From: Metabacillus endolithicus | GTDB taxonomy: Bacteria; Bacillota; Bacilli; Bacillales; Bacillaceae | Reading direction: 5' to 3' | Length of the DNA: 64,000 nucleotides | Assembly: GCF_023078335.1 (NCBI RefSeq) | Contig: NZ_CP095550.1 | Location: 3,020,001-3,084,000, forward strand | Shown: positions 37,552-46,725 of the stretch, piece after piece | Numbering within the stretch: position 1 is the stretch's first letter | Layout: every line of letters starts with the position of its first letter | The notes under the pieces: generated by a model | Database searches by the model: none | The model's input: only the letters and a program-made list of their open reading frames with translations | Told to the model about the DNA's origin: nothing | Made by a program: the position numbers and the translations under genes

Positions 37552-38610
37552 ATGGATACCATTAGAAAAGCAAAGTATTTGGTTGGTGGAAGGATCATCA
37601 AAACAGGAATAGCAGTTTTTTTGACTGTTATGATATGTGAATGGTTAAATTGGCCCGCAATGTTTGCTGCCATTACGGCTATAATTACAATTGAACCAAC
37701 TGCCGCTAATTCAATAAAAAAAGCATTTGTACGTTTTCCGGCAGCAGCGATAGGAGCGGCATATTCGATTGCATTTAATGTTGTGCTTGGGGATCATTCA
37801 TATACTTATGCATTAGTAGCAATAGCAACAATTATGACATGTCATAAGCTACGATTAAACGAGGGAACACTTGTAGCAACTCTTACAGGTGTCGCGATGA
37901 TTTCAACAGTTCATGATCACTTTATTGCTTCTTTTTTCATTAGATTAGGTGCAACAAGCATTGGTTTGTTCGTTTCTACATTAGTAAACCTGTTTGTTAT
38001 GAGTCCAAATTACTCTCCAGCCATTCTTAATAAAATACGTGATCTCTTTTTAGAAACAGGAGATTTTATTGAAAGTCGTGGATTAGAGTTAGTGGACTTA
38101 CATTCGAAAACAAACAGGAATGAGTCAAGAAGTTGGTTTCAAAAATTAATGAAGAATATTGAATCAATTGAAGTGCTTTGTAGCTATCAAAAGGAAGAAT
38201 GGAAATATCACCGTTTTAGCCGTCAGGATATGAGAACGTTTCATTATGAGTATAAAAAGCTGAATATTCTACGGCAAATTCTTTACCACGCAGGAAACTT
38301 ACTTACAATTTCAAATCAAAAGGTTAAGGTAAGTGAAAAAAATAAAGATCTTGTGGTAGCAATCGTTTGCTCAGTAAAGGATATTCTTCATCATCAACAG
38401 TATGAAATAGAGACCTCACATTTTGAGAAAATAAATCGGGTAACAGAGTTATTTTGGGATAGGAAACCTGATCATTATGATCATCATCATTGTTTTGCGC
38501 CGGAAACTGTTATTTTTTACGAACTCATTTCGATTTCTGATTTATTAGAGGAGTTACATCATATCCAATCGTTAGAGCTTCGTCACCAAAAATTGTATCA
38601 AACTGAATGA
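37552..38610 (+). CDS. Aromatic acid exporter (ArAE/FUSC-like, DUF939) family membrane protein
   Basis: 352 aa. The N-terminal ~155 residues hold about five to six helices with the family pattern GRIIKTGIAVFLTVMICEWL, FAAITAIITIEPTAANSIKK and AFVRFPAAAIGAAYSIAFN. The C-terminal ~190 residues are a cytoplasmic helical domain rich in charged residues and His (HYDHHHCF). The family includes Bacillus YqjA-like proteins and plant/proteobacterial aromatic acid exporters. The transported substrate is unknown. A terminator follows. Confidence 0.85.
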   Translation: MDTIRKAKYLVGGRIIKTGIAVFLTVMICEWLNWPAMFAAITAIITIEPTAANSIKKAFVRFPAAAIGAAYSIAFNVVLGDHSYTYALVAIATIMTCHKLRLNEGTLVATLTGVAMISTVHDHFIASFFIRLGATSIGLFVSTLVNLFVMSPNYSPAILNKIRDLFLETGDFIESRGLELVDLHSKTNRNESRSWFQKLMKNIESIEVLCSYQKEEWKYHRFSRQDMRTFHYEYKKLNILRQILYHAGNLLTISNQKVKVSEKNKDLVVAIVCSVKDILHHQQYEIETSHFEKINRVTELFWDRKPDHYDHHHCFAPETVIFYELISISDLLEELHHIQSLELRHQKLYQTE

Positions 38611-38618
38611 TACTTATT

Positions 38619-38645
38619 AGGCTTGCCAAGTGGCGAGCCTTTTTT
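38619..38645 (+). terminator. Terminator after the ArAE gene
   Basis: AGGCTTGCC pairs with GGCGAGCCT (one U-G) around AAGT, followed by TTTTT. Confidence 0.85.
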
Positions 38646-38721
38646 GATTTCTTCCTACATGATTGGTCTTTTTTTTAGCAATACTAACTTACAATATTAT
38701 GTTCAAGGAAGGGTGTACATA

Positions 38722-39532
38722 TTGCCTGAGTTACCTGAAATGGAAAATTATAAACGTATTTTCGAACAAAAGCTTATTGGAAGAAAAATTGAAGCGGTTG
38801 AAGTTACAAGAGAAAAAACAATCAATAAGCCTGTTGTAGAATTTGTTGGTGCTGTTCAGGGGAAAACATTAGTAGCAGTGGAACGGCGGGCAAAGCATTT
38901 GATATTCAAGCTGAATTCAGGAGAAAATCTATTAGTACATTTGATGCTTGGAGGTCTCATGTACATTGGAAGTGAGCAGGATAGTCCAGATCGCACAAAG
39001 CAGGTCACCATTTCTTTCGGAAATGATTTATTATTTTTTATCGGGATTGCGTTTAGGATATCTTCATCTATTATCAAATGAAGAATTGGAAAAGGATTTT
39101 CATGATTTGGGTCCAGAGCCACTTAGTCCAGACTTTACGCTTGAAGCTTTTGATCAAAGTATTCAGAAGAAAAGAGGTGCCTTAAAAACAACCTTAGTCA
39201 ATCAAAATTTCATTGCAGGTATTGGAAATCTTTATTCTGATGAAATTTGCTTTGAAGCGAAGCTGTTACCATCTAGAAAAGGTAATGAGCTATCAGTACA
39301 GGAACGCTCTGCACTTTTTCATGCCATACAAACAATTTTAAATAGAGGTCTTTCGTATGGTGGATACATTGATATGCCTGTATTTAAAACAGATAATTTA
39401 ACGGGAAGTTATGATCATCATTGTTATGTCTATAATAGAGAAGGGGAGCCTTGTCCTAGGTGTCAATCTTCAATCATTCGAGATGAACTATCATCAAGAA
39501 AAACGTTCTACTGCGTACAATGCCAAAAATAG
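38722..39532 (+). pseudogene. Fpg/Nei-family DNA glycosylase, split by a one-base frameshift
   Basis: A bifunctional base-excision glycosylase/AP lyase. TTG 38722 gives M-PELPEMENY, in which Pro2 is the catalytic nucleophile, so this start is mandatory despite upstream in-frame codons; AAGGAAGG lies 8-15 bases ahead. The second part carries the helix-two-turn-helix (LVNQNFIAGIGNLYSDEI) and a zinc finger CPRC..CVQC. Frame 1 stops at 39081. At ~39050 ATCGGGATTGCG becomes continuous if one G is dropped (FIGLRLGYLHLLSNEEL). About 270 aa in total, normal for the family. Substrate preference, oxidised purine or pyrimidine, is unclear. Confidence 0.85.
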
Positions 39533-39639
39533 TGTGTCTTTTATTGAGAGCTATATTCTTGAATTAATCATGATTCTTGGATATGATAGATTAAGGGAAT
39601 GAAACCGGTTTCCTAATTGGTGATAATGGGGTGTTTTAA

Positions 39640-40524
39640 ATGAAATACAGACGTTTAGGTAGTACTGATTTAAAGGTTTCTGTAGTAGGGGTAGGAACAT
39701 GGCAGTTTGGGGGAGATTGGGGAAAAGACTTTTCACAAAATGAAGTTGATGCGATTCTTTCACATGCAAAAGGGTTAGGAATTAACTTGATTGATACAGC
39801 GGAATGTTATGGACCGCATCATATGTCTGAAAAGTTTATTGGTGATTTTCTTTCCAGAGATCGTCGTGAGGACTGGGTACTTGCTTCGAAGTTTGGTCAT
39901 AAATGGCATGACAATTGGGAACATGCATGGAGTGTAGATGCTGTGCGGGTTCAATTAGAGGAATCATTGAAGGCATTAAAGACAGATTATATTGATCTAT
40001 ATCAATTTCATTCAGGTCCTGATGAGGTTTTTAATAATGATGATTTATGGACAATGCTTGATAAGCAGGTTCAAGCCGGAAAAATCCGTAATTTAGGTAT
40101 TTCTATCGGTGCAAATGATAATATCTATCAAACATCAAAAGCTACTGAGTTAAATGCTAAAGCCATTCAAGTTGTTTATAACCGAATTGATCAAGCACCT
40201 GAAGAAGAAGTATTTCCTTCATGTATAGAGCAGGATTTAGGTGTATTAGCCAGGGTACCATTAGCAAGCGGATATTTGAGTGGGAAATATAATCCTGGTG
40301 CTACATTTAGTGACAATGTTAGAAAAAATCATGAACAACAAGAAATCGATGAAAAGCTGAATCTAGTTGCAAAGATAAAGGAGCAAGAAGTGCCAGAAGG
40401 AGTAAACATGGCAACTTGGGCTTTAGCTTGGTGTCTTCAGCATCCTGCAGTCACAACTGTTATTCCTGGATGCAAAAGCCTCAGAGCAAGTGGAAGCAAA
40501 TGCAAAGGCTGCAGAATTAATTAA
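39640..40524 (+). CDS. Aldo/keto reductase (C-terminus probably frameshifted)
   Basis: An NADPH-dependent reductase with a TIM-barrel fold. The catalytic set is present: Asp and Tyr in NLIDTAECYGP, Lys in LASKFGHKW, His in LYQFHSGPD. The cofactor end follows (PLASGYLSGKYNPG, ATWALAWCLQHPAVTTVIPG). The last ~10 residues (RASGSKCKGCRIN) look wrong. Removing one A from the AAAA run at ~40473 restores ASEQVEANAKAAELIKENHP and a stop at 40552. So the natural gene is probably 39640-40552, 304 aa. The substrate is unknown. A terminator begins 8 bases after that corrected stop. Confidence 0.9.
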   Translation: MKYRRLGSTDLKVSVVGVGTWQFGGDWGKDFSQNEVDAILSHAKGLGINLIDTAECYGPHHMSEKFIGDFLSRDRREDWVLASKFGHKWHDNWEHAWSVDAVRVQLEESLKALKTDYIDLYQFHSGPDEVFNNDDLWTMLDKQVQAGKIRNLGISIGANDNIYQTSKATELNAKAIQVVYNRIDQAPEEEVFPSCIEQDLGVLARVPLASGYLSGKYNPGATFSDNVRKNHEQQEIDEKLNLVAKIKEQEVPEGVNMATWALAWCLQHPAVTTVIPGCKSLRASGSKCKGCRIN

Positions 40525-40559
40525 GGAAAACCATCCAGCAGATATAAAGTAATACCAAG

Positions 40560-40586
40560 AAGATAGGGGAAACCCCTATCTTTTTT
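40560..40586 (+). terminator. Terminator after the aldo/keto reductase gene
   Basis: The 10-bp stem AAGATAGGGG with CCCCTATCTT and a 3-base loop is followed by TTTT. Confidence 0.87.
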
Positions 40587-40709
40587 ATTTTATCCAAGTA
40601 CTTAATCTGTCTAGTTAAAGGAACCGGACAAACACGCTATTAATAATCTATAGAAAGGAGCCTAGGATTATGTACAGGTGCTCTTTACAAAGTTTGAAGG
40701 GGGAGTACT

Positions 40710-41896
40710 ATGGATCGAAACAGTCATCATCAGTTTTCTACAAAAGCAATTCATGGTGGATATGACCCGAAGGAACATAAAGATAGCTTAACACCACCAA
40801 TTTATCAAACATCCACCTTTACATTTTCTACATTAGAACAGGGAGCAAAGCGGTTTTCTGGAGAAGAAGAGGCTATGTCTATTCCAGACTTTCAAATCCT
40901 ACAGTTGCGGTGTTAGAAGAGAGGATAGCTCAGTTAGAAGATGGGGAAGCGGCTCTTGCCTTTTCATCAGGAATGGCAGCAGTTTCTGCCGCTCTTATTG
41001 GTTTGACAAAAAGTAATGACCATATTTTATGCTCAAAAGGAATATATGGATGCACCTTTGGACTACTCCAATTGTTGAAAAATAAATACCATATCGAGTA
41101 TTCATTCTCAGACCTATCTACAACTGAAGAGATATGTTCGCAAATAAAAGAAAATACAGCGTGTATTTATATTGAAACACCAATAAATCCTACAATGAGA
41201 TTAATTGATTTAGAAAAAGTAACAGCAATTGCAAATGAAAAGGGAGTCAAAGTGGTAGTAGACAACACTTTTTCAACTCCTTATCTTCAAAAGCCTATTT
41301 CTTTAGGATGTGACCTTGTCATTCATAGTGGCACGAAATATATTGGTGGTCATGGGGATGTTGTAGCGGGTGTAGTTGTTGGTAGTCACGATCTAATTAA
41401 GACTTTAAAGGGTACGGTACAAAAGGATATAGGCGGCGTTATTGCACCGTTTGATGCTTGGCTGTTGTTAAGAGGAATAAAAACACTAGCTGTTAGAATG
41501 GATCGACATAGTGAAAATGCCGAGAAAATTGCTTTAAGTCTTAAGAAACACTCTAAAATTAAGAATGTCTATTATCCTGGAGATTCAGATCATCCTGACT
41601 ATCACATTATGAAAAAGCAGATGAGAAATGGTGGAGGATTATTATCGTTTGAAATTAAAGGCACTTACGAAGATACAGTGAGATTTGTTAATCATCTTAA
41701 GCTTATCCCAATAGCAGTCAGCTTAGGTGATGCGGAAACACTTATTCAGCATCCTGCATCGATGACACATTCAGTCATACCTGATGAAGTGAGGATTAAA
41801 ATGGGCATAACAAATCAGCTATTAAGGCTATCTGTTGGTCTTGAGGCTTGGGAGGATATTTGGGAAGACATAAATACTGCCTTAAAGGCTATTTAA
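40710..41896 (+). pseudogene. Methionine gamma-lyase-like PLP enzyme, split by a one-base frameshift
   Basis: A Cys/Met-metabolism PLP enzyme. The N-terminal frame (40710-40916) reads STKAIHGGYDPKEHKDSLTP and TPPIYQTSTFTF. The rest (to 41896) has SSGMAAVSAALIGL, the PLP Lys in SGTKYIGGHGD, and IYGCTFGLL. That Cys is the one diagnostic of methionine gamma-lyases among cystathionine synthase/lyase relatives, suggesting conversion of methionine to methanethiol, 2-oxobutyrate and ammonia. At ~40873, GAGGCTATG becomes EGYVYSRFSNPTVAVLEE if one G is added. Total ~395 aa, normal. AAGGGGGAG precedes ATG 40710. The functional call is moderate; the family is certain. Confidence 0.85.
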
Positions 41897-41898
41897 AG

Positions 41899-41927
41899 AC
41901 TAGTAGTGATAAGCTACTAGTTTTTTA
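41899..41927 (+). terminator. Terminator after the gamma-lyase-like gene
   Basis: ACTAGTAG pairs with CTACTAGT around a 7-base loop, followed by TTTTTT. Confidence 0.82.
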
Positions 41928-41992
41928 TTAATAACAACATATCACGGTTTTGTGGTATCACATTCAGCCAAGAAAGCATAAGAGTTAGGCTA

Positions 41993-42049
41993 GTAAAAAG
42001 GACAGGTTATTTCTAGATTGGATACACATGTAGCTACTGTCCTTTTTAC
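41993..42049. terminator. Long-loop hairpin downstream of the Spo0E-like gene
   Basis: A perfect 13-bp stem GTAAAAAGGACAG with CTGTCCTTTTTAC and a 31-base loop. It lies directly against the stop of the minus-strand gene and probably ends its transcript. Confidence 0.55.
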
Positions 42050-42220
42050 CTAGCTGCAGGATTTTAGTAGTAATTGTGTTTCGAAAATTAATCGATCCAA
42101 TTCTTGGCTATATTTTATTGTTTCAGGACTATTTATTCCTTTTGTTTGTGCAGAAGTAATCATTAGCTTTCTTACTAGGTCTATTTTATGTCCTAATTCC
42201 GGATTTATCGTTTCATTCAT
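42050..42220 (-). CDS. Spo0E-like aspartyl-phosphate phosphatase
   Basis: A small (56 aa) helical-hairpin protein with the Spo0E signature YSQELDRLI (SQELDxLI). Family members remove phosphate from Spo0A and so delay sporulation. I chose ATG 42220 because GGGG lies 8 bases upstream; ATG 42226 (MKMNETI) is an alternative, and the longest frame begins at 42244. It stands alone on the minus strand, divergent from the germination operon. Confidence 0.85.
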   Translation of the reverse strand: MNETINPELGHKIDLVRKLMITSAQTKGINSPETIKYSQELDRLIFETQLLLKSCS

Positions 42221-42398
42221 TTTCATAACCCCTATACTAAACAAATCTTATATACCTATTATTATAGATAATTGTTAATTATGGAATGGCTTCGACAATC
42301 AATCTATGTATCAGACAAAATTTTTATCCGTTTTGACAAAATTTTAACACCCAACTTCTTGTCTAGTTCTATTTATTCAACTAAAAACTTTACTAGGT

Positions 42399-42405
42399 CA
42401 TACTA
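42399..42405 (+). promoter_or_regulatory. Candidate sigma-G -10 element for the germination operon
   Basis: CATACTA matches the -10 consensus of forespore sigma-G, known to drive ger receptor operons. The expected -35 (GHATR) about 18 bp upstream is poor, so the call is tentative. The mRNA leader would be about 60 bases. Confidence 0.4.
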
Positions 42406-42472
42406 AAAAGTTCTTTTTTGACCATAATAATCCATATATCCAATTACAAATATGGATGTAGGATGTGTTGTG

Positions 42473-42709
42473 ATGAGAACATTGATGTTGATAGTATTAT
42501 TTGTGATCTTAAGTATATTAGTGGCACAAATTGATTCATTGCTATATAAGACAGATTTATGGACTGAACTTAAAACACTGTTAGGAATAGACCCGGGATC
42601 TAATAAATGGATGGTTTATGCTTTTTTATTGATAGGGTTTATCTATTCTATCGTGAGTGGAATAAAGGAAAAGCTACAAAAACTTAAGAAAATCGGAAGT
42701 TTTGAATAA
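42473..42709 (+). CDS. Small two-TM protein, probable D-type subunit of the germinant receptor
   Basis: 78 aa with two hydrophobic helices (MLIVLFVILSILVAQI and WMVYAFLLIGFIYSIV) joined by a short loop and a basic tail. It ends 2 bases before the GerB-type gene and is clearly in the operon. Small two-TM D subunits encoded next to ger operons modulate germination in Bacillus, and this fits by size, topology and position. Start ATG 42473 has AGGA 8 bases ahead; an in-frame ATG at 42452 lacks a ribosome site. Confidence 0.72.
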   Translation: MRTLMLIVLFVILSILVAQIDSLLYKTDLWTELKTLLGIDPGSNKWMVYAFLLIGFIYSIVSGIKEKLQKLKKIGSFE

Positions 42710-42711
42710 GC

Positions 42712-43821
42712 ATGAAACAATATGTAGAAAAAATCTCACTTTGGCAGTTATATATTCTGATTATTTGTTTTCAAATTGGAAGTGCAACACTTGTTAGTAT
42801 TGGGGATGATGCAAGGCAGGATGCATGGATTGCGATTATAATTGCAACGGTATTTGGAGCTGGTCTCATTCTGTATTATACCTTTTTGCTTTCTAGATTA
42901 CCGGGAAAGAATTTATTTGAAATATTCCATTTTTGTTTCGGAAAATGGATAGGGAAGTTTTTAACGCTTTTGTATGTCATTTATTTCTTTTATATATCTG
43001 CAAGGGTTTTACGTGATTTTGGTGAGCTACTTGTTTCGACTATTTTTGAAGTAACTCCATTGGAGATTATCTCCATCACGATGATGCTGGTGATTATTTA
43101 TATGCTTCAGCTTGGGTTGGAAGTACTTGGTCGAACAAGTGAGGTGTTTTTTCCTTATGTTGTAACTTTTATATTAGTAACGGGTATTGCCATTTGGTTT
43201 TCGGGGGGCTTAGAGATTACTAATTTACGTCCGGTATTGGGAGATGGATTTAAACCGATTATCAAGGCGTTGTTTCCACAGTTAATCACTTTTCCATTTG
43301 GTGAAGCTATTACATTTATGATTGTCGGCGCTTACATAGGTACTAGGAAAGGTGTGGGGAAGGTTAGTGCAGCTGCGGTTATAACAAGTGGACTTATCCT
43401 TACATATGGTTCATTTATTCAAATAGCCACATTAGGAGCAGATTTAAAGGAGAGAGCTACATTTCCTTTATTAAGTGCATCAAGGGAAATTTCTTTACTC
43501 AACTTTATAGAAAGAGTCGATTTAATTATTGTCTTTTTTGTCATGTTCGGAATTATTGTAAAGGTAAGTTTGTTTTTCTATGGGGGATTGAAAGGGCTTG
43601 AATACATAATCAATAAACCGTATCGAAGTATGACGTTACCGATGGGGGCATTGGTTGCTTTTATATCTGTGGTGATTAGTCACAATTTTATTGAGCATAT
43701 AGAAGAGGGATTGGTATTTGTCCCCTTTTATTTACATCTACCATTTCAGTTTGGAATCCCAATTCTCATTCTTCCTATTTTGTTGTGGAAAACAAAGAAA
43801 AAGGAGACGACTAGCTTATGA
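42712..43821 (+). CDS. Spore germination receptor B subunit (GerKB/GerAB-like permease)
   Basis: 369 aa, ten hydrophobic helices, APC-superfamily fold. Typical start QLYILIICFQIGSATLVSIG, then DDARQDAWIAIIIATVFG and GKWIGKFLTLLYVIYFFYIS. The B subunit binds the germinant in the spore inner membrane. It follows the small two-TM gene by 2 bases and overlaps the A gene (ATGA). The operon order D-B-A-C is different from the classical A-B-C. Confidence 0.92.
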   Translation: MKQYVEKISLWQLYILIICFQIGSATLVSIGDDARQDAWIAIIIATVFGAGLILYYTFLLSRLPGKNLFEIFHFCFGKWIGKFLTLLYVIYFFYISARVLRDFGELLVSTIFEVTPLEIISITMMLVIIYMLQLGLEVLGRTSEVFFPYVVTFILVTGIAIWFSGGLEITNLRPVLGDGFKPIIKALFPQLITFPFGEAITFMIVGAYIGTRKGVGKVSAAAVITSGLILTYGSFIQIATLGADLKERATFPLLSASREISLLNFIERVDLIIVFFVMFGIIVKVSLFFYGGLKGLEYIINKPYRSMTLPMGALVAFISVVISHNFIEHIEEGLVFVPFYLHLPFQFGIPILILPILLWKTKKKETTSL

Positions 43822-45314
43822 GTATACTTTCGACACTATTTAGAAGAAGAAGTAATAAAAATAGTGGGGAAACATCAGAGAAGGAACTCTATGATAAAGA
43901 AGGTATACCAAAGCAATATGATTTTTCACTAGAGAAAAATATAAAAAGTATAAAAGAAATATTTCATTCAACGTCTGATTATGAGGAAATTAATATAAAA
44001 GTTGGAAACCTAGAAGGGTGTGTTTGTTACTTAGGAACAACTTTAAATAAGCTAGATTTGAATTCTCAAGTCCTAGAGCCACTAAGATCTGCCTTTCAAA
44101 AGGATGAAGAAGCTTATCGAGATATGAATTTATTACGAGAAGCATATTTTCCAGCAGTATCTTACGAATTTGCTGAAACATTGCATCAGCTTATTTGGTA
44201 CATGCTGAATGGTTTTGCGGTTGTGATGGTTGACCAACATACCAAAGCTTTGGCTTTAAATATTGGCGGTACTGAGAAGCGGTCAATAGTAGAGCCGAGT
44301 ACACAGACAATTATTCGTGGTCCTAAGGATGGTTTTGTTGAAGATCTTCAAACAAATCTTGGGTTGGTCCGCAAAAGAATAAAAAATCCCAGATTGGTGT
44401 TTGAGGAGTTCAATGTAGGAAGTGACTCTAATACACAGCTTGTAATTGGCTACATGAAGGGAATTGTAAATGAGGATATTCTGAGTGAGGTAAAAGAAAG
44501 AATTAACAAGATTAACGCATCGGGACTATTAGACACAGGAAACGTAGAGGAGTTTATAACAGATGAACCCTACTCTTTTTTTCCATTGGTCTTTAATACA
44601 GAACGACCTGATAGTATAAGTGGGAATATTCTTTCTGGTAAGATTGCCATTTTTCTAGATGGTACACCTTTTGTCTTAGTTGTTCCTAGTGTTTTCACAG
44701 ATTTTTTTCAGTCAACAGAGGATTATTATCAGCCGTTTTTTATGACTAGCTTTATTAGAGTAATCCGTTATATGTCTTTTATGATTACTCTTACTTTCCC
44801 TTCCTTATATGTGGCGATTACGACTTTTCATCATGAATTAATGCCGACTTCCCTTTTAATAAGTGTTCAAAGTCAGAGAGAGGGAGTGCCATTTCCTGCT
44901 GTTATTGAGATATTACTGATGGAGCTTACATTTGAAGTATTAAGAGAGGCTGGTGTTCGAATGCCTCGTGCTGTGGGTCAAACCTTATCGATTGTGGGTG
45001 CTTTAGTTATTGGTCAAGCAGCTGTAGAAGCTGGCCTCGTTTCGAATGTATTAGTCGTTATCGTTGCATTCTCTGCTATAGCAAGTTTTGTTTCACCAAT
45101 CTATAATTTTTCAATTGCTGCTAGGCTAATACGTTTTATATTAATTTTTATGGCTGCGTCTTTAGGGCTATATGGAATTTTTTTATCATTAATTGTAATG
45201 GTTATCCACTTAGTAAGTTTACGAACGTTTGGAATTCCATATTTAACACCAGTGGCTCCATTTAAATTGAGAGATCAAACAGATGTGTTTATTCGTTTCC
45301 CGTTATGGGATTGA
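43818..45314 (+). CDS. Spore germination receptor A subunit (GerKA/GerAA-like); C-terminus probably frameshifted
   Basis: 498 aa as read. The N-terminal ~260 residues are the soluble two-subdomain region (VCYLGTTLNKLDLNSQVLEP, ALNIGGTEKRSIVEPSTQTI). It is followed by membrane helices with the family block TSLLISVQSQREGVPFPAVI and EVLREAGVRMPRAVGQTLSI. It ends abruptly at RFPLWD. Dropping one G from GGG at ~45309 extends the frame as IDKFRPSYLMSKAP to a stop at 45426. That stop overlaps the next gene as ATGAATAA, typical for this operon, so the extended end is probably correct. Confidence 0.92.
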   Translation: MSILSTLFRRRSNKNSGETSEKELYDKEGIPKQYDFSLEKNIKSIKEIFHSTSDYEEINIKVGNLEGCVCYLGTTLNKLDLNSQVLEPLRSAFQKDEEAYRDMNLLREAYFPAVSYEFAETLHQLIWYMLNGFAVVMVDQHTKALALNIGGTEKRSIVEPSTQTIIRGPKDGFVEDLQTNLGLVRKRIKNPRLVFEEFNVGSDSNTQLVIGYMKGIVNEDILSEVKERINKINASGLLDTGNVEEFITDEPYSFFPLVFNTERPDSISGNILSGKIAIFLDGTPFVLVVPSVFTDFFQSTEDYYQPFFMTSFIRVIRYMSFMITLTFPSLYVAITTFHHELMPTSLLISVQSQREGVPFPAVIEILLMELTFEVLREAGVRMPRAVGQTLSIVGALVIGQAAVEAGLVSNVLVVIVAFSAIASFVSPIYNFSIAARLIRFILIFMAASLGLYGIFLSLIVMVIHLVSLRTFGIPYLTPVAPFKLRDQTDVFIRFPLWD

Positions 45315-45418
45315 TAAATTTAGACCGTCTTATTTAATGTCAAAAGCACCAGTGAAAATGAAAAATACTAGCAAGCCATCACCTCCTAAACAACAACAAT
45401 CAGAAGGGAAAAAGGAAA

Positions 45419-46636
45419 ATGAATAAGAAATGGATATACTTATTTCTCATTCTGTCTTTTTTTATGACAGGTTGTTGGGATCGTGAAGAATTAGATGAAA
45501 TATCAATTGTATCAGGTATTGCAGTTGATCCAGGGGAAGAAAAAAAGTATCGTATGACAGTAGAAGCTATTATCTCGTCTGAATTCGGAAAACAAAGTGC
45601 ACAAGGTAATGCACCGGTGGTTACGTATACTATGGAAGGTAATTCTCTTTCAGAGCTATCAAATAAAATGAATAAGGGATTAACGCGTAAGCTGGTTTTT
45701 TCTCATACAAGGGTTTTGTATATAAGTGAGGAAGTGGCGAGGAAAGGTCTTTTTGGTTTTCTAGACTTTTTAGATCGTAGTGGACAATTTCGAAATGACT
45801 TTAACATTATGATCACAAAAGGAAATCCTGCCTCTGATTTCACGAAAATTACCTATCCAACACAGAAAAGTCCGTCCCTGAAGGTTAATACTCAAGCAGA
45901 GACATTTACCGATGAGTGGGGTGGAGATCCGAATGTTAAGCTGTATGATTTTATTTCTTCAATTATTTCAAAAGGAAAGAATCCTGTTGCAGCATCGCTC
46001 GTAATAAAGGGTAATGCAGAAGCTGGAAAAACAGTTGAGAATAATAAAGCTCTTGATCCTGAAGCGCTAGTTGTTATGGACGGTATGGTAGTTTTTGATG
46101 AAGATAAGATGGTTGGTTCATTATCTTTAGAAGAAACAAGGAATTATTTATGGACTCAAGATCTAATACAAACAAGTCTAAGTATCCCATGTGGTGAAGA
46201 TTCTGAAGAAGCTAAAGATTACTTTTTAGATGCACGAATAACAATGTCAAAATCAAGCTTAGAAACCAATTACAAAAATGGTTTTCCACATATTAAAGTA
46301 AACATAAATGGTGAAGCGAGGATTCAAGGACTCCATTGTCCTAAGGATATTACAAAGTTAGATGTTTTTACAGATTATGAAGATCTGATTGAAAAGCATA
46401 TAGAGAAAGAAATTAATTCTCTAATAACAAAAGTACAAGAAGAGTATGGAGTTGATATTTTTGGGTTTGGCGAGGCATTAAATCGTCAACACCACAAAAA
46501 ATTTCTTGAAGTACAGGATAGATGGGATAAAGAGTTTACCAAAGCTGAACTAGATGTATATGTTGATATGCATCTCATGAGATCTGGAATAAAAAATAAA
46601 AGTTTTAATGAGGATATTGAAGAGAAGGAAGAATAA
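45419..46636 (+). CDS. Spore germination receptor C subunit, Ger(x)C lipoprotein
   Basis: 405 aa with a lipoprotein signal and lipobox MTGC (Cys ~19) followed by the family start WDREELDEISIVSGIAVDP. Other blocks are KMNKGLTRKLVFSHTRVLYI and GRSGQFRNDFNIMI-like. Lipid-anchored outside the spore inner membrane as part of the GerABC complex. The gene starts within the end of the corrected A gene and has GGGAAAAAGGA upstream. A convergent terminator follows. Confidence 0.93.
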   Translation: MNKKWIYLFLILSFFMTGCWDREELDEISIVSGIAVDPGEEKKYRMTVEAIISSEFGKQSAQGNAPVVTYTMEGNSLSELSNKMNKGLTRKLVFSHTRVLYISEEVARKGLFGFLDFLDRSGQFRNDFNIMITKGNPASDFTKITYPTQKSPSLKVNTQAETFTDEWGGDPNVKLYDFISSIISKGKNPVAASLVIKGNAEAGKTVENNKALDPEALVVMDGMVVFDEDKMVGSLSLEETRNYLWTQDLIQTSLSIPCGEDSEEAKDYFLDARITMSKSSLETNYKNGFPHIKVNINGEARIQGLHCPKDITKLDVFTDYEDLIEKHIEKEINSLITKVQEEYGVDIFGFGEALNRQHHKKFLEVQDRWDKEFTKAELDVYVDMHLMRSGIKNKSFNEDIEEKEE

Positions 46637-46641
46637 ATAAA

Positions 46642-46696
46642 AAGCCAACCCCTTCGTCACGCCACAAATGATAGTGTTACGGAAGAAGGTTGGCTT
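46642..46696. terminator. Bidirectional terminator between the ger operon and the HAD gene
   Basis: AAGCCAACC (46642-46650) pairs with GGTTGGCTT (46688-46696), with CTTC/GAAG pairs inside. Confidence 0.75.
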
Positions 46697-46725
46697 ATTA
46701 AAATTGTATCATGTTTTCATTGCAT

